Positions 39,549 to 49,907 are shown, counted from the stretch's first letter. The stretch: 64,000 nt of DNA from an uncultured Bacteroidota bacterium (GCA_903829015.1 CAIKOJ010000151.1:62001-126000); one strand, 5' to 3'. The notes: generated by a model not told the origin, from the letters alone. Translations and numbers: made by a program.

Positions 39549-40580
39549 ATGCTAGAAGTAAAGAAACAAGGGGTGATATTGGAGAAAACAGATCTTGGCT
39601 TTGAGAACGAAGGTGTATTGAATCCAGCTGCTATAGATGATGGTGAATTCATTCATTTGTTTTACAGGGCTGTTAGTAAGGGCAATTTCTCGAGCATTGG
39701 CTATTGCAAATTAAAAGGACCATTGGTGGTAAAGGAGCGCCAGCATGCACCCGTGCTGGTTCCAGAGTTTCCTTATGAATCTCATGGCATTGAAGATCCC
39801 CGCATAGTGATGATCGATGATCTGTATTTCCTCACGTACAGTGCTTATGACGGTGTAAATGCGCTTGGCGCCTTGGCTGTATCAACTGACCTTATTCATT
39901 TTGAAAAGAAAGGATTAATTGTTCCCCAGATCAGCTATGATGTTTTTTGCCACATGGCTGGGGTAAATTGTAAAATCAACGAAAAATACATCCGCTATAA
40001 TGAAAACGGGAAGCTGGCGGAAAAAGAAGGCATAAAGGTGCTGATGTGGGATAAGAACGTGATCTTCTTTCCGGGTCGTATAAACGGGAAAATGTACTTC
40101 ATGCATAGAATAAAGCCCGACATACAAATAGCATCGATCAACGAACTGACCGACATAACTCCAGAATTCTGGGACAAATACTTCCTGCACTTTGAGGAAA
40201 AAATACTGATGACTGCCATGTATGAGCACGAAGTAAGTTACATAGGCGGCGGTTGCCCACCTATAAAAACAAACGAAGGCTGGCTGCTTATTTATCATGG
40301 CGTACACGATACGCTTGAGGGATATGTTTACTCGGCATGTGCTTCTTTGCTGGACCTTGAAAACCCAACAAAAGAACTTGCCCGACTGCCATATCCGTTG
40401 TTTCAGCCCGATCAGCGGTGGGAGCAGATAGGTGAGGTGAGCAACGTTTGTTTCCCGACCGGAGCCATAGAGCATGACGATACACTATACATTTATTACG
40501 GTGCGGCCGATGAGCAGATAGCTTGTGCATCAGTGAGCATGAAATCATTATTAAGCGAGCTATTGATAAACAAACTGTAA
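39549..40580 (+). CDS. GH130-like glycoside phosphorylase/hydrolase
   Basis: NPAAIDDGEFIHLFYRAV, HGIEDPRIVMIDDLYFLTYSAYDG, GGGCPPIKTNEGWLLIYHGV, YIYYGAADEQIACA; start reset to MLEVKKQG. Confidence 0.85.
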   Translation: MLEVKKQGVILEKTDLGFENEGVLNPAAIDDGEFIHLFYRAVSKGNFSSIGYCKLKGPLVVKERQHAPVLVPEFPYESHGIEDPRIVMIDDLYFLTYSAYDGVNALGALAVSTDLIHFEKKGLIVPQISYDVFCHMAGVNCKINEKYIRYNENGKLAEKEGIKVLMWDKNVIFFPGRINGKMYFMHRIKPDIQIASINELTDITPEFWDKYFLHFEEKILMTAMYEHEVSYIGGGCPPIKTNEGWLLIYHGVHDTLEGYVYSACASLLDLENPTKELARLPYPLFQPDQRWEQIGEVSNVCFPTGAIEHDDTLYIYYGAADEQIACASVSMKSLLSELLINKL

Positions 40581-40581
40581 A

Positions 40582-42981
40582 ATGAATACGGAAACAGGCA
40601 ATACTGTTCACACAGATACCTTGGGCACCTGGATAAGTATTTCAGGTGAAGAAGCGGGTGATACCGGAAATGTAAACGAGTCGCTGCCCGGCATTCTGTT
40701 CATTACAAGCTACCCGCCAAGGGAATGTGGAATTGCTACTTACTCTCAGGATCTGATACTGGCATTGAACAACAGGTTCAACAACTCATTCTGCATAAGT
40801 GTTTGTGCGCTGGAGACAGATACCGAGCAGCATACCTATTCTGAAGACGTACAATACACGCTCAATACAGATGATGCTTCGGATTTCGACGATATAGCGG
40901 GTTGTATCAATAACGACTCCTCGATCCGAATTGTTTTGATACAACACGAGTTCGGGCTTTTTAAGAATAACGAACAAAAGTTCCGAGAGTTTTTAAGGGT
41001 GCTTACCAAGCCGCTTATTGTGGTGTTTCATACTATATTGCCCAACCCTGATGCACTGCTAAAAATGGCTGTAGTGCAAATAGCAGATGCCGCACAATGC
41101 CTGATCGTAATGACCAATTCATCGGCTGAGATATTGACCAATCAGTACGATATCCCACCCTCCCAAATAGCCGTAATACCACACGGCACCCATCTGGTAC
41201 CACATGCCGACAAATCTGTTTTAAAAACAAAATACCAGATGGCCGGCAGAAAAGTACTTGCCACCTTCGGTCTGCTCAGCTCAGGAAAAAGCATTGAAAC
41301 TACACTTGAAGCCTTACCCTCCATAGTGCAAAATGACCCCTCGGTGCTCTTTCTCATTATTGGCAAAACGCATCCTACCATTGTAAAGAATGAAGGAGAA
41401 CGGTACCGGGAAATGCTTATTGCAAAGGTCGATGAACTGCAGCTGCATGATAACGTCTTATTTATCAACCAGTTTCTGCCACTGCCGCAGCTGCTCGAAT
41501 ACCTGCAGCTTACCGATATTTATTTGTTCACTTCCAAAGACCCTCACCAGGCGGTCAGCGGCACATTCTCTTATGCTATCAGCTGTGGCTGCCCTATTAT
41601 ATCCACCCCTATACCCCATGCCTGCGAAGTGCTGCGTAATGACACTGGGCTGATCATTGATTTTAACAATGCCGCGCAATTGTCTGATGCTGTAAATACT
41701 TTGCTCAGAGATGAGGAAAAACAACAGCATATGATCTCAAACGGTCTGCATAGAATGGCATCGACAGCGTGGGAAAATGCAGCCATTGCCCACGCACTAC
41801 TTTTTGAAAAAAACAGTATTGTACACATTGCGCTCAACTACAGCATACCCGAAATTAATCTGGACCATGTGAAAAAGCTAACTACCGGTTTCGGCATCAT
41901 TCAGTTTTCTAAGTTAAATCAACCTGATCTTTCATCCGGTTATACACTGGATGATAATGCACGGGCACTGATAGCCATGTGCCAGTATCTGGAATTAACA
42001 AAAGATGCGGCATCCATTGCCCACATCAAAACATATCTTGCCTTCATAAAATATTGTCAGCTGCCCGATGGACGCTTTCTGAATTATGTAGATGAAAACA
42101 GACATTTCACCAGCCAGAATAAAGATGCCAACCTCGCAGATTCCAATGGGCGGGCAATTTGGGCATTGGGCTACTTAGTATCTTTTGCCCATCTACTACC
42201 TGCTGCTATGGTGCAGGAAGCCGATGAAATGATGCAGCAGGCGCTGACTGTTGCAGAAAAGCTGCATTCTACGCGGGCTATGGCATTTATAATAAAAGGC
42301 TTGTACTACTACAATATGGAAACCGGCAACCAAACCCACCGGGACTTGATCGTACTATTTGCAGACAGGCTGGTACAGATGTATAAACACGAAGCGATTG
42401 AAAAATGGAGGTGGTTTGAAAGCTACCTCACCTACGGCAACAGCCTTTTATCTGAAGCCATGCTCTGTGCTTGGCTGGCTACAGGCAATAGGGAGTACAG
42501 GAACATAGCCAAACTGTCATTTGATTTTCTGCTGTCAAAAACCTTTAGGGATCACAAAATAATAGCGATCTCCAATAAGTACTGGATGGTACGGGGTAAC
42601 GAAAAAGAACATCAGCCTGCGGGCGGGGAGCAACCTATTGAAATTGCTTATACAATATTGGCTTTGGATAAGTTCATTCAGGTTTTTGGCGATAAGGATT
42701 ACGCTGATAAACTGCGTGTTGGTTTTAGCTGGTTCTTAGGCAACAACCACCTGCACCAGGTAATTTACAACCCATGCACAGGCGGATGTTATGATGGGCT
42801 TGAAGAATCTTATGTGAATCTGAACCAGGGTGCTGAATCAACGCTTAGTTACCTGATATCAAGGCTGGTAGTTGAAAAGAATAAGGTTGCGGTTAAAGAG
42901 AAACCAGTGCAGCCTTTTCGATTTATCAATGCAAAAACATCCGACAGAACTGAGCCGGCAGGCTACGGTATACTTGCCTGA
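40582..42981 (+). CDS. GT4 glycosyltransferase fused to C-terminal alpha/alpha-toroid-like domain
   Basis: N-term ITSYPPRECGIATYSQDL ... TSKDPHQAVSGTFSYAISCGCPIISTPIPHACEVL (GT-B); C-terminal about 390 aa helical repeats. Confidence 0.82.
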   Translation: MNTETGNTVHTDTLGTWISISGEEAGDTGNVNESLPGILFITSYPPRECGIATYSQDLILALNNRFNNSFCISVCALETDTEQHTYSEDVQYTLNTDDASDFDDIAGCINNDSSIRIVLIQHEFGLFKNNEQKFREFLRVLTKPLIVVFHTILPNPDALLKMAVVQIADAAQCLIVMTNSSAEILTNQYDIPPSQIAVIPHGTHLVPHADKSVLKTKYQMAGRKVLATFGLLSSGKSIETTLEALPSIVQNDPSVLFLIIGKTHPTIVKNEGERYREMLIAKVDELQLHDNVLFINQFLPLPQLLEYLQLTDIYLFTSKDPHQAVSGTFSYAISCGCPIISTPIPHACEVLRNDTGLIIDFNNAAQLSDAVNTLLRDEEKQQHMISNGLHRMASTAWENAAIAHALLFEKNSIVHIALNYSIPEINLDHVKKLTTGFGIIQFSKLNQPDLSSGYTLDDNARALIAMCQYLELTKDAASIAHIKTYLAFIKYCQLPDGRFLNYVDENRHFTSQNKDANLADSNGRAIWALGYLVSFAHLLPAAMVQEADEMMQQALTVAEKLHSTRAMAFIIKGLYYYNMETGNQTHRDLIVLFADRLVQMYKHEAIEKWRWFESYLTYGNSLLSEAMLCAWLATGNREYRNIAKLSFDFLLSKTFRDHKIIAISNKYWMVRGNEKEHQPAGGEQPIEIAYTILALDKFIQVFGDKDYADKLRVGFSWFLGNNHLHQVIYNPCTGGCYDGLEESYVNLNQGAESTLSYLISRLVVEKNKVAVKEKPVQPFRFINAKTSDRTEPAGYGILA

Positions 42982-43009
42982 CGTAGGGGAAATCAGCCAA
43001 TCTACGAAC

Positions 43010-43039
43010 AAAGCAGAGCGACCATAAATCGCTCTGCTT
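43010..43039 (+). terminator. hairpin after GT4 gene (weak T-tract)
   Basis: AAGCAGAGCG-ACCATAAAT-CGCTCTGCTT. Confidence 0.5.
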
Positions 43040-43195
43040 CATTATAGTGTCACTTTCAGAGTTACTGCTTCGAAAAACGACTATACAAATGAGATTGACC
43101 GCTTGACGCCGTGATAAAATAACTGCCTGTTGCCGAATTGGTATGAAAAACATTGTTTATGGTAGCACTCATGTGGCGTTATTTGGTTCAGCCTG

Positions 43196-43717
43196 TTAGT
43201 TCTTTTGAACCTTTTTTAGACAGGCAGAATATATTTTCCTGATTGCATTGTTCTCCTCCCGTTGTATTATTGCTTCAACCGCAGGGATCAAATCTGTATT
43301 GTGTTTTGTATTCAACAGAACTATACTACTGATTGCGTATGCCGAACTCCAGCGAACAACTGTGCCGGGATATTCCGTATTAGCCAAGAGCCGCACAATA
43401 GCATCATCGAGTTTTGTTTTGTACAAACAAGCAATGTTACCAATAACTTTCGCCGCCTCCCACCTTACCCGGGGCGCTTTGTCGGTGAGACAACCGACCG
43501 CAAATTCTAAACACTTTTGGCTGGACATCTCAGGATTTGACCGGGTGATGAACTCCAATGCTTCTACGCAGGTTCCTTTTTCAGACCCTTTTGTTGCAGA
43601 TCCTGCTTTAATAACATCTGCAATTTTAATTTCACCGGTAAGAACAGCGTTTGATAATTTTTCGACATTATCTTTTGCTTTAATGGTTTTGTCTTTCAAG
43701 ATCAGTTCTATATCCAT
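43196..43717 (-). CDS. HEAT-repeat-like protein
   Basis: CLTDKAPRVRWEAAKVIGNIACLYKTKLDDAIVRLLANTEYPGTVVRWSSAYAISSI. Confidence 0.7.
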   Translation of the reverse strand: MDIELILKDKTIKAKDNVEKLSNAVLTGEIKIADVIKAGSATKGSEKGTCVEALEFITRSNPEMSSQKCLEFAVGCLTDKAPRVRWEAAKVIGNIACLYKTKLDDAIVRLLANTEYPGTVVRWSSAYAISSIVLLNTKHNTDLIPAVEAIIQREENNAIRKIYSACLKKVQKN

Positions 43718-43792
43718 ATTGGAGTCCTTTACTGCAAAATATGTTTCAAATATAGTTCACTACAACAGGAATTAAACAAAAAAAACCTGATT

Positions 43793-44326
43793 TTAGATTT
43801 GCACAGTTCTCTGTATTTTATCGAGATCAAATCCTTTATCTTTCAATCTGGAAATGATCTGCTGATACACAACTTCATCCATTTTAGGTTTCCTTGAAAG
43901 TATCCAAAGGTATTTCTTGCTGGGGTGACTTACTACGGCATAACTGTAATCATCGGCCAGGTCTATTATCCAGTATTTACCACGAAAGGGCCAAAAGAAC
44001 TGAACTTTCAGCTTTGCATTGCCTGTATTTTTTTCAACAAAGGCTTTCCCTTTTATGTAAGATTGCTTGCCATTAACACTACCCTTATTGCATCTGTTCT
44101 CTACAATTAAATATCCCTTATCAGTGAGGGTATATTCGGCGGTAGTGCAATGGCACCCTTTCTGAAAACGCTGCGGATAGGATGCTATCTCATACCACTT
44201 ACCCGAATACTTTTGCACATCAACATGGGGAACTGTTTGAAGTGTTTGGGATGTTGACTCGGCTGCAGGCATAATTAGGAAAATAATCGTGAAGAAAAAC
44301 CAGGCAATCCTGTTTTGTATATGCAT
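43793..44326 (-). CDS. lipocalin family protein (Blc-like)
   Basis: VDVQKYSGKWYEIASYPQRFQKGCHCTTAEYTL...YWIIDLADDYSYAVVSHPSKKYLWILSRKP. Confidence 0.93.
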   Translation of the reverse strand: MHIQNRIAWFFFTIIFLIMPAAESTSQTLQTVPHVDVQKYSGKWYEIASYPQRFQKGCHCTTAEYTLTDKGYLIVENRCNKGSVNGKQSYIKGKAFVEKNTGNAKLKVQFFWPFRGKYWIIDLADDYSYAVVSHPSKKYLWILSRKPKMDEVVYQQIISRLKDKGFDLDKIQRTVQI

Positions 44327-44563
44327 TGAACAAATTTCGTTGTTTAAAGATACGCTTTAAAAAGCGGGCTGGTTGTTTTTGATTTTCACTACATAGTTTT
44401 TTAACTATTTAGAAAACCGGACCCTGTAAAAGCGTTTACAAAAACACCCTGTGAAAAACCCAGTACCCTATACGATGTTATTGCGTGCAGTTGGTAACGT
44501 TTGACCGAAAATCGAATACAAAATCTTATGCGGTAAGCAGGAATAAACAGTGCAGGATGATTC

Positions 44564-45142
44564 CTAACCAGCGATAAAAATGCGCTCAATTGTCCAGTAC
44601 AACGCTATGCACCCGATAATAGTTGAAAAAGGATAAACAATTCGGCTGTAATACCAACTCTTACTTGCAAACCATTTGGCGATTGCAAAATATGCAATCA
44701 GGATTATAGTGATCTGCCCAAACTCAACCCCAATATTGAAAAATAATAAAGATTCGAAAAAATGGGTTTTAGATAACCCAATATCTTTTATGGCAGTGGC
44801 AAACCCCATGCCATGAATCAGCCCAAACAGGAAAATCACTGCTACCCTCCATTGATTTACTTTGTTGTGAACAATATTTTCGATTGCTACAAACAGAATT
44901 GATATGGATATCAACGGCTCAACTATCTGCGAATCAGGAAGTATATAACCGCAGGCGGCCAGACCAAGGGTTATTGAATGAGCAATGGTAAATATGGAAC
45001 ACTGAATAACTACCGATCTTATTCTCGAATTCAACAGGAAAATACCAACAATAAATAAAATGTGGTCAAAACCCAACGGCAAAACATGGGTATAGCCCAG
45101 CTTGAAATAGCCTACGGCAATCTGAGAAAAAGTATTCTCCAT
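44564..45142 (-). CDS. HupE/UreJ family membrane protein
   Basis: GYTHVLPLGFDHILFIVGIFLL...FTIAHSITLGLA...GLIHGMGFA. Confidence 0.88.
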   Translation of the reverse strand: MENTFSQIAVGYFKLGYTHVLPLGFDHILFIVGIFLLNSRIRSVVIQCSIFTIAHSITLGLAACGYILPDSQIVEPLISISILFVAIENIVHNKVNQWRVAVIFLFGLIHGMGFATAIKDIGLSKTHFFESLLFFNIGVEFGQITIILIAYFAIAKWFASKSWYYSRIVYPFSTIIGCIALYWTIERIFIAG

Positions 45143-45152
45143 AAATTCAAAA

Positions 45153-46397
45153 TCACTTCACCAGAAGAAACTTTCCGGAGGATGTTTGCAATGTCTGATC
45201 GTTACCAATTACTTCAATTGAATAGAAGTAGTTGCCTTCAGGCATATTTTTTGCTTCCCAAACGTACTGGTTCAGACCATCGGTACATTCCGTAATACGC
45301 TGTTCCAATACTTCAATCCCTAAAAAATTAATAATAACTAACTTCACAGTTTTAGCTTTGTGCAGGCTGAAGCATATTGTGACATAGTTGTCAGCGGGGT
45401 TAGGGAAAGCAAACGAATTCGACGTGAGACACGATACCGAACGAATCCCTGTCGGAACAAAAGCATTACCTCTAACACAGAGGGTATAAAGATTTCTGGT
45501 TTTAGGGATGTAGGTGGTAATACCATTAAGACTATTGAGGTACCAGGCATTTGCTCCATTATTAAATTGAGTAGTAGAAGACCAGTAATACTTAACTCCG
45601 GAGCCAACTGTAAAAATTGGGTTCATCGCCGGATTTGATGCAGCTAAATCAGCTATGGACTGCAGTTCTTTTATATTGGGCAGCCTCCAGTCGTTGTACC
45701 CTGCCAGTGTGAGCGTATCGGCATAGGTAAGTGCCTGATCCCAGATTAAGGTGTCCGGTGCCAATAACTTTTGCCAAACAAGCAGTGTGAGATTATCTGT
45801 TATTGTACCATTGCCATTGTCGGTATAATGTTGCGGTAAAAGTGGTGGAAGGGTGAAGTCGCGAACTGCCCTAACGTGAAAACTCTTTACACCTCCGGCA
45901 CTAATTGTTTCAGATCTGGGGTGATTGCCGATCCCTCCTCCTGCATTGGTCACCCATATTTTTGTTGTGTCAGTAACGTCCATGTCACCTGACCACCAGT
46001 AGTCGGCGTGACTGTTAGTGAAGAAATTGGTATCCAAAGCAGGATTTAAACGGTTTAGATTAAGAATGCTAAACGCTTCACGGGCGTTGGGCAACCTCCA
46101 GTTAGTATAACCGCCCAGTGTCAAAGAACCACAATAAAGTCTTGCGTTATCTACTGACATTTCTCCACCATCAGATTTCTGCCACATTAGGCCTGTAACT
46201 GTGTCTGTGATGGTACCGTTACCATTATCAATAAAAAAAGGTAAGAAGATTGAGAAATCATTGTCCTCTCCAAAAGTAGCAGTATAGCCCGTAGTATCGC
46301 CTGTATCAGGCAAATGCTTCATAGTTTTTACGACACTCTGCCCGTAAGCAGGCAAACCTATCATGACAGCGCAGACTATCGCTATAAATTTGTTCAC
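45153..46397 (-). CDS. DUF1566 (Lcl-like) protein with T9SS sorting domain
   Basis: DNGNGTITDTVTGLMWQKSDGG...GGYTNWRLPNAREAFSI (twice); C-term FAFPNPADNYVTICFS. Confidence 0.9.
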   Translation of the reverse strand: MNKFIAIVCAVMIGLPAYGQSVVKTMKHLPDTGDTTGYTATFGEDNDFSIFLPFFIDNGNGTITDTVTGLMWQKSDGGEMSVDNARLYCGSLTLGGYTNWRLPNAREAFSILNLNRLNPALDTNFFTNSHADYWWSGDMDVTDTTKIWVTNAGGGIGNHPRSETISAGGVKSFHVRAVRDFTLPPLLPQHYTDNGNGTITDNLTLLVWQKLLAPDTLIWDQALTYADTLTLAGYNDWRLPNIKELQSIADLAASNPAMNPIFTVGSGVKYYWSSTTQFNNGANAWYLNSLNGITTYIPKTRNLYTLCVRGNAFVPTGIRSVSCLTSNSFAFPNPADNYVTICFSLHKAKTVKLVIINFLGIEVLEQRITECTDGLNQYVWEAKNMPEGNYFYSIEVIGNDQTLQTSSGKFLLVK

Positions 46398-46424
46398 AGA
46401 AAATTTAGTTTAAGACATTATTAC

Positions 46425-48074
46425 TTATTGAACAATCAGTTTTTTGTTAATCTGCTCTGCGGCAAGTTGTATATGCACGACATAACTACCTTTTGGCCAT
46501 GGTCTTGTATCTATGTTCTGGATATAACTGAATGAGTGAAATACAGTTTGACCCATAATATTATCAACAGAAATACTCTTAACATCAGCAGGCATAATCG
46601 GTGCATTCAAAGCAATTGAAATGATACCATTAGCGGGATTTGGATAAATATCGAGCTTGTACATAGAATAAGTGATGTCAGTTGCACTGTTTGGCAAAAC
46701 ATAACAAGGCACAAACCCATGGTAAACGCTATCTCTGGGAGCAGAGCCTGGCGAACTAAAAACAAACGTGTATATGCCAGCTGTAGTCCAGCTATAAGTT
46801 ATTGTGTCGCTAACGCCACTTAGGGTATATATAAGTCTATATCCGTTTGTACCTACCTGTTGGCAGCTTGTTATCAGAGCACCGGGGAGAGGATTTTGGC
46901 CACCTCTCACTGGACTTGCAGCAGCCTGAGGAATCAATTGATGGGTGCCATCTTCAGTAACCTGCCCTGCGAAACGCCCGATCATGTAGGGGTAGGTTGT
47001 TGTACCGTGATAATGATAAACGCCTCCGGTCCAAAAATGCCCATGGTTGGTATCCAAGGCTATCATTGGAGAGCCGTCCGGTTCATGTGCGCCATACACT
47101 GCAAAACCATCAAACGCATATGCGATGGGGAAATTGGCAGATGTTGTTCCATAGAGATGAAGAGGAGCAATATGATAGTGATAGTCATCCGCTCTTCCGC
47201 AATGTCCGCCATAATTATCCAACTGTCCGGCAACCAAAGCATCGGCACCTGTATTCGTATGTTCGTTAAAAATTGGCACACCATTTACTGCGATTGCAAT
47301 GGCACCTCTTGTAAAATGAATGGTATCGACAGGAATATGATTTGCGGCTATTGTTGGTTTCAAAGGAATGCTCCAGGCATTAGATGGTAAAAGATAACAT
47401 TGGGGTATTGGCACCTGCTGCTGCCAACCGTTACTACCAATGCCAACCATCATGCCATGGGTAGTTGGAATACCGTGCGACTGAACATAAAAATATGTTG
47501 TGTCCCAGGACGTAATTACATTTGGTTTAAAAGGCGTAAAGGCAGAATCTATAACGGCAGGATTCGTGGCAGTGGTTGTACGGTATGCTTTATTAAAACC
47601 CAAAAGAGTGGTTACGACACCTACAGTAAGAATCGGGTAAGCATATCTTATCCTGTCTTTGCTAATAAATTTCTGTCCGATACCTTTCGATAGACCGAGC
47701 AGCAATAAGAGGAAAATAACACAAAGTACCGCAGTGACGTACAGCCTGACATTTACATTTGGCAAAGGGTGAGCAATAACTCCAGAGAATGCTGTGCTCC
47801 CGTCATTTATTTGCCTTACCCAATACTGCTTTTTTATTACATATTCCTGATCTTCTTTTGACAGTGCATAAAGCGGATATGAAACAATTTCATTATCTGC
47901 TTTATCAATGAATACCTTCCCATCACGCATCATATAAAATGATCCTTTTATGAAAGCGTTATTGGATTCAATCTTCCACAGATGCATTTTTACATTCTTA
48001 TAGTCTACAACATGCGCACCGGCACGAATGTTCATCAGACACACAGCGATAATAATGAATAGTGCTTTTCTCAT
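46425..48074 (-). CDS. SHD1-like + TM + YHYH-domain protein with T9SS sorting domain
   Basis: GGHCGRADDYHYHIAPLHLYG, GGVYHYHGTTTYPYMIGRFAG; N-term WKIESNNAFIKGSFYMMRDGKVFIDKADNEIVSYPLYALSKEDQEYV; C-term LDIYPNPANGIISI. Confidence 0.88.
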   Translation of the reverse strand: MRKALFIIIAVCLMNIRAGAHVVDYKNVKMHLWKIESNNAFIKGSFYMMRDGKVFIDKADNEIVSYPLYALSKEDQEYVIKKQYWVRQINDGSTAFSGVIAHPLPNVNVRLYVTAVLCVIFLLLLLGLSKGIGQKFISKDRIRYAYPILTVGVVTTLLGFNKAYRTTTATNPAVIDSAFTPFKPNVITSWDTTYFYVQSHGIPTTHGMMVGIGSNGWQQQVPIPQCYLLPSNAWSIPLKPTIAANHIPVDTIHFTRGAIAIAVNGVPIFNEHTNTGADALVAGQLDNYGGHCGRADDYHYHIAPLHLYGTTSANFPIAYAFDGFAVYGAHEPDGSPMIALDTNHGHFWTGGVYHYHGTTTYPYMIGRFAGQVTEDGTHQLIPQAAASPVRGGQNPLPGALITSCQQVGTNGYRLIYTLSGVSDTITYSWTTAGIYTFVFSSPGSAPRDSVYHGFVPCYVLPNSATDITYSMYKLDIYPNPANGIISIALNAPIMPADVKSISVDNIMGQTVFHSFSYIQNIDTRPWPKGSYVVHIQLAAEQINKKLIVQ

Positions 48075-48152
48075 AACAGCATAGATTTTTAGTTTCTTTC
48101 TACAGATTTGACGACTATTGTCAAATATTCCGGCATTTATCTGAAACTTTTT

Positions 48153-48773
48153 TTACTCCCGAGGCGGAGGCCTTTTGTTTGTTCTGTTCTCTGGTCTGAA
48201 ATAATCACGAATTTCCTTTACAAGGCTGCTAAATTTTTCTAACTGTTTTGGTGTGCAAATACTCTTCAACTGTTTGGCCTGCTCAATACGAAGTAATTCC
48301 ATTTTATACTCGTTTTGAGACACGCTAAAAGCCAATTGTTTGAGCTGTTCTTCATTAGTATTTATGTTAAACATCTGTATGTTCATTGAATCTCGTTCAC
48401 TCCGAATGATCGCTTCCAATATTTTTTCTTTGTCGAAAAAAGACTCCCTGATATTTCTAATCTGCTCAGCCTGCTTACCGGTCAAATCCAGTTCATGTTC
48501 TAAAATTCTTGAAACATCGCAGTGATCGTCATTGGAGCCGGAAGCGCCTTTTATACCGCCACTTTCAAAATACTCATCTCGTCTATTTTTTTCCGTAGAA
48601 TCAGGTACCCTTGCTTGGTCTCCATCCGCAATTTGACTATCCTGCATTCGCTGCACCGGATGAACTCTCCTGTCTGCACCCATCCAGAGAAATATCCCTA
48701 TTGCGGAAATATTGATGAGCAGCAATATGATCACAATCCGGACCAACAGTTTTTTTTGAGTAAAAATGTCCAT
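48153..48773 (-). CDS. Spy/CpxP-like periplasmic heavy-metal-sensor-type protein
   Basis: N-terminal TM, DLTGKQAEQIRNIRESFFDKEKILE...CTPKQLEKFSSLVKEIRDYF. Confidence 0.7.
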   Translation of the reverse strand: MDIFTQKKLLVRIVIILLLINISAIGIFLWMGADRRVHPVQRMQDSQIADGDQARVPDSTEKNRRDEYFESGGIKGASGSNDDHCDVSRILEHELDLTGKQAEQIRNIRESFFDKEKILEAIIRSERDSMNIQMFNINTNEEQLKQLAFSVSQNEYKMELLRIEQAKQLKSICTPKQLEKFSSLVKEIRDYFRPENRTNKRPPPRE

Positions 48774-48776
48774 AGG

Positions 48777-49088
48777 TCAGTTTGCGGATATCGGGTTAAT
48801 AAATAATTCTTTTGAAAGTGTGCGATAATCCTCTGAATAAACAGAGTAACGGCTTTTAGTGCTGCGCAACGTTTGCAGCATAAAACCTACGTTGAATAAA
48901 AGCACTGCTGCAACAAAAACACCTAATGCAGGAAAATAATTCCTGACAACCGGCGATGATTTTGATTGAGCTATTTTCCTCATAAGCGAATCATCCCAGC
49001 CAGCAGTGGTGGTGAAATTGGGCAATTCATCAAAACGTTCCAGAAATTTTAAAGCTTCTGTTTCTTCAATGTTTCTGTTCATATTCAT
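48777..49088 (-). CDS. small single-TM protein (anti-sigma-like position)
   Basis: 103 aa, one TM (YFPALGVFVAAVLLFNVGFML), 3 bp from the next gene and just downstream of the sigma factor. Confidence 0.6.
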   Translation of the reverse strand: MNMNRNIEETEALKFLERFDELPNFTTTAGWDDSLMRKIAQSKSSPVVRNYFPALGVFVAAVLLFNVGFMLQTLRSTKSRYSVYSEDYRTLSKELFINPISAN

Positions 49089-49133
49089 ACGATTATATTT
49101 GACGACTAATATTTTTTTTTCCAGCGGATCTGC

Positions 49134-49703
49134 TCAATCATTCTTCAAAAAATCTGCTAATTTTCGAATTAACTCTTTTTTTGCCCTGTATATCAATGAC
49201 TCCACTGCTGCTGTGGTTGTATTCATTATCTCAGCTATCTCCGGATTTGCATAACCTTCTACCTTGCTCAAAATAAATGCTATACGTTGGTTGTCGGGTA
49301 GGGTATCCATCGCCTTAGCTATCTCTTTCATGTCTTCTTTGCCTGTCAATTGTTTCTCAGGTGAGTTTGCTCCGACCAACCAATTTGCCAGGTCTTCCAG
49401 ATGCACCCTTTTGGCAACAGAGGTTATACGTTTTTTACGTTTCTGTTTTTTTATTTCATCAAGGCTTTTTGAAACAGCTATGCGTAGAATCCAGGTTGAT
49501 AATTTCGAATCACTGCGAAAAGACTGAATAGACCTGAACACCTCAATAAAAACCTCCTGCGAGACATCTTCTGCATCGCTTTTATCCAAAAGGAATTTAT
49601 AACAAGTGTTAATCACCCTGTCTTTGTTTGCTGCGACTAAATCCCTAAAGGCAGATGTATCACCTGCTTTCAGTAACTTAATAAGTGATGATTCATCTGT
49701 CAA
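49134..49703 (-). CDS. ECF RNA polymerase sigma factor
   Basis: DAEDVSQEVFIEVFRSIQSFRSDSKLSTWILRIAVSKSLDEIKKQKRKKR; LPDNQRIAFILSKVEGYANPEIAEIMNTTTAAVESLIYRAKKEL. Confidence 0.96.
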   Translation of the reverse strand: MTDESSLIKLLKAGDTSAFRDLVAANKDRVINTCYKFLLDKSDAEDVSQEVFIEVFRSIQSFRSDSKLSTWILRIAVSKSLDEIKKQKRKKRITSVAKRVHLEDLANWLVGANSPEKQLTGKEDMKEIAKAMDTLPDNQRIAFILSKVEGYANPEIAEIMNTTTAAVESLIYRAKKELIRKLADFLKND

Positions 49704-49907
49704 TCAGAGCTGCATTATAAGTTAACCCTTATTGGAACTACTGACCAAAAGTAGAAATTGTAACCCTAATAAATAATGATATCTATTAGGGTATTGCAAT
49801 CTGCCGGAAGACCAATGTTTGGCAGAACAAATTTACAACTCCCTGAAGGGAAAAATGTTTCAACAATATCCTGATTGATTCAAGCCTGTTACATTACAGG
49901 GGATATT

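Noticed and set aside
46860-47390. 176-aa + strand ORF opposite the YHYH gene
   Set aside because: Antisense shadow ORF with Cys/His/Met-rich appearance caused by the complementary codons.
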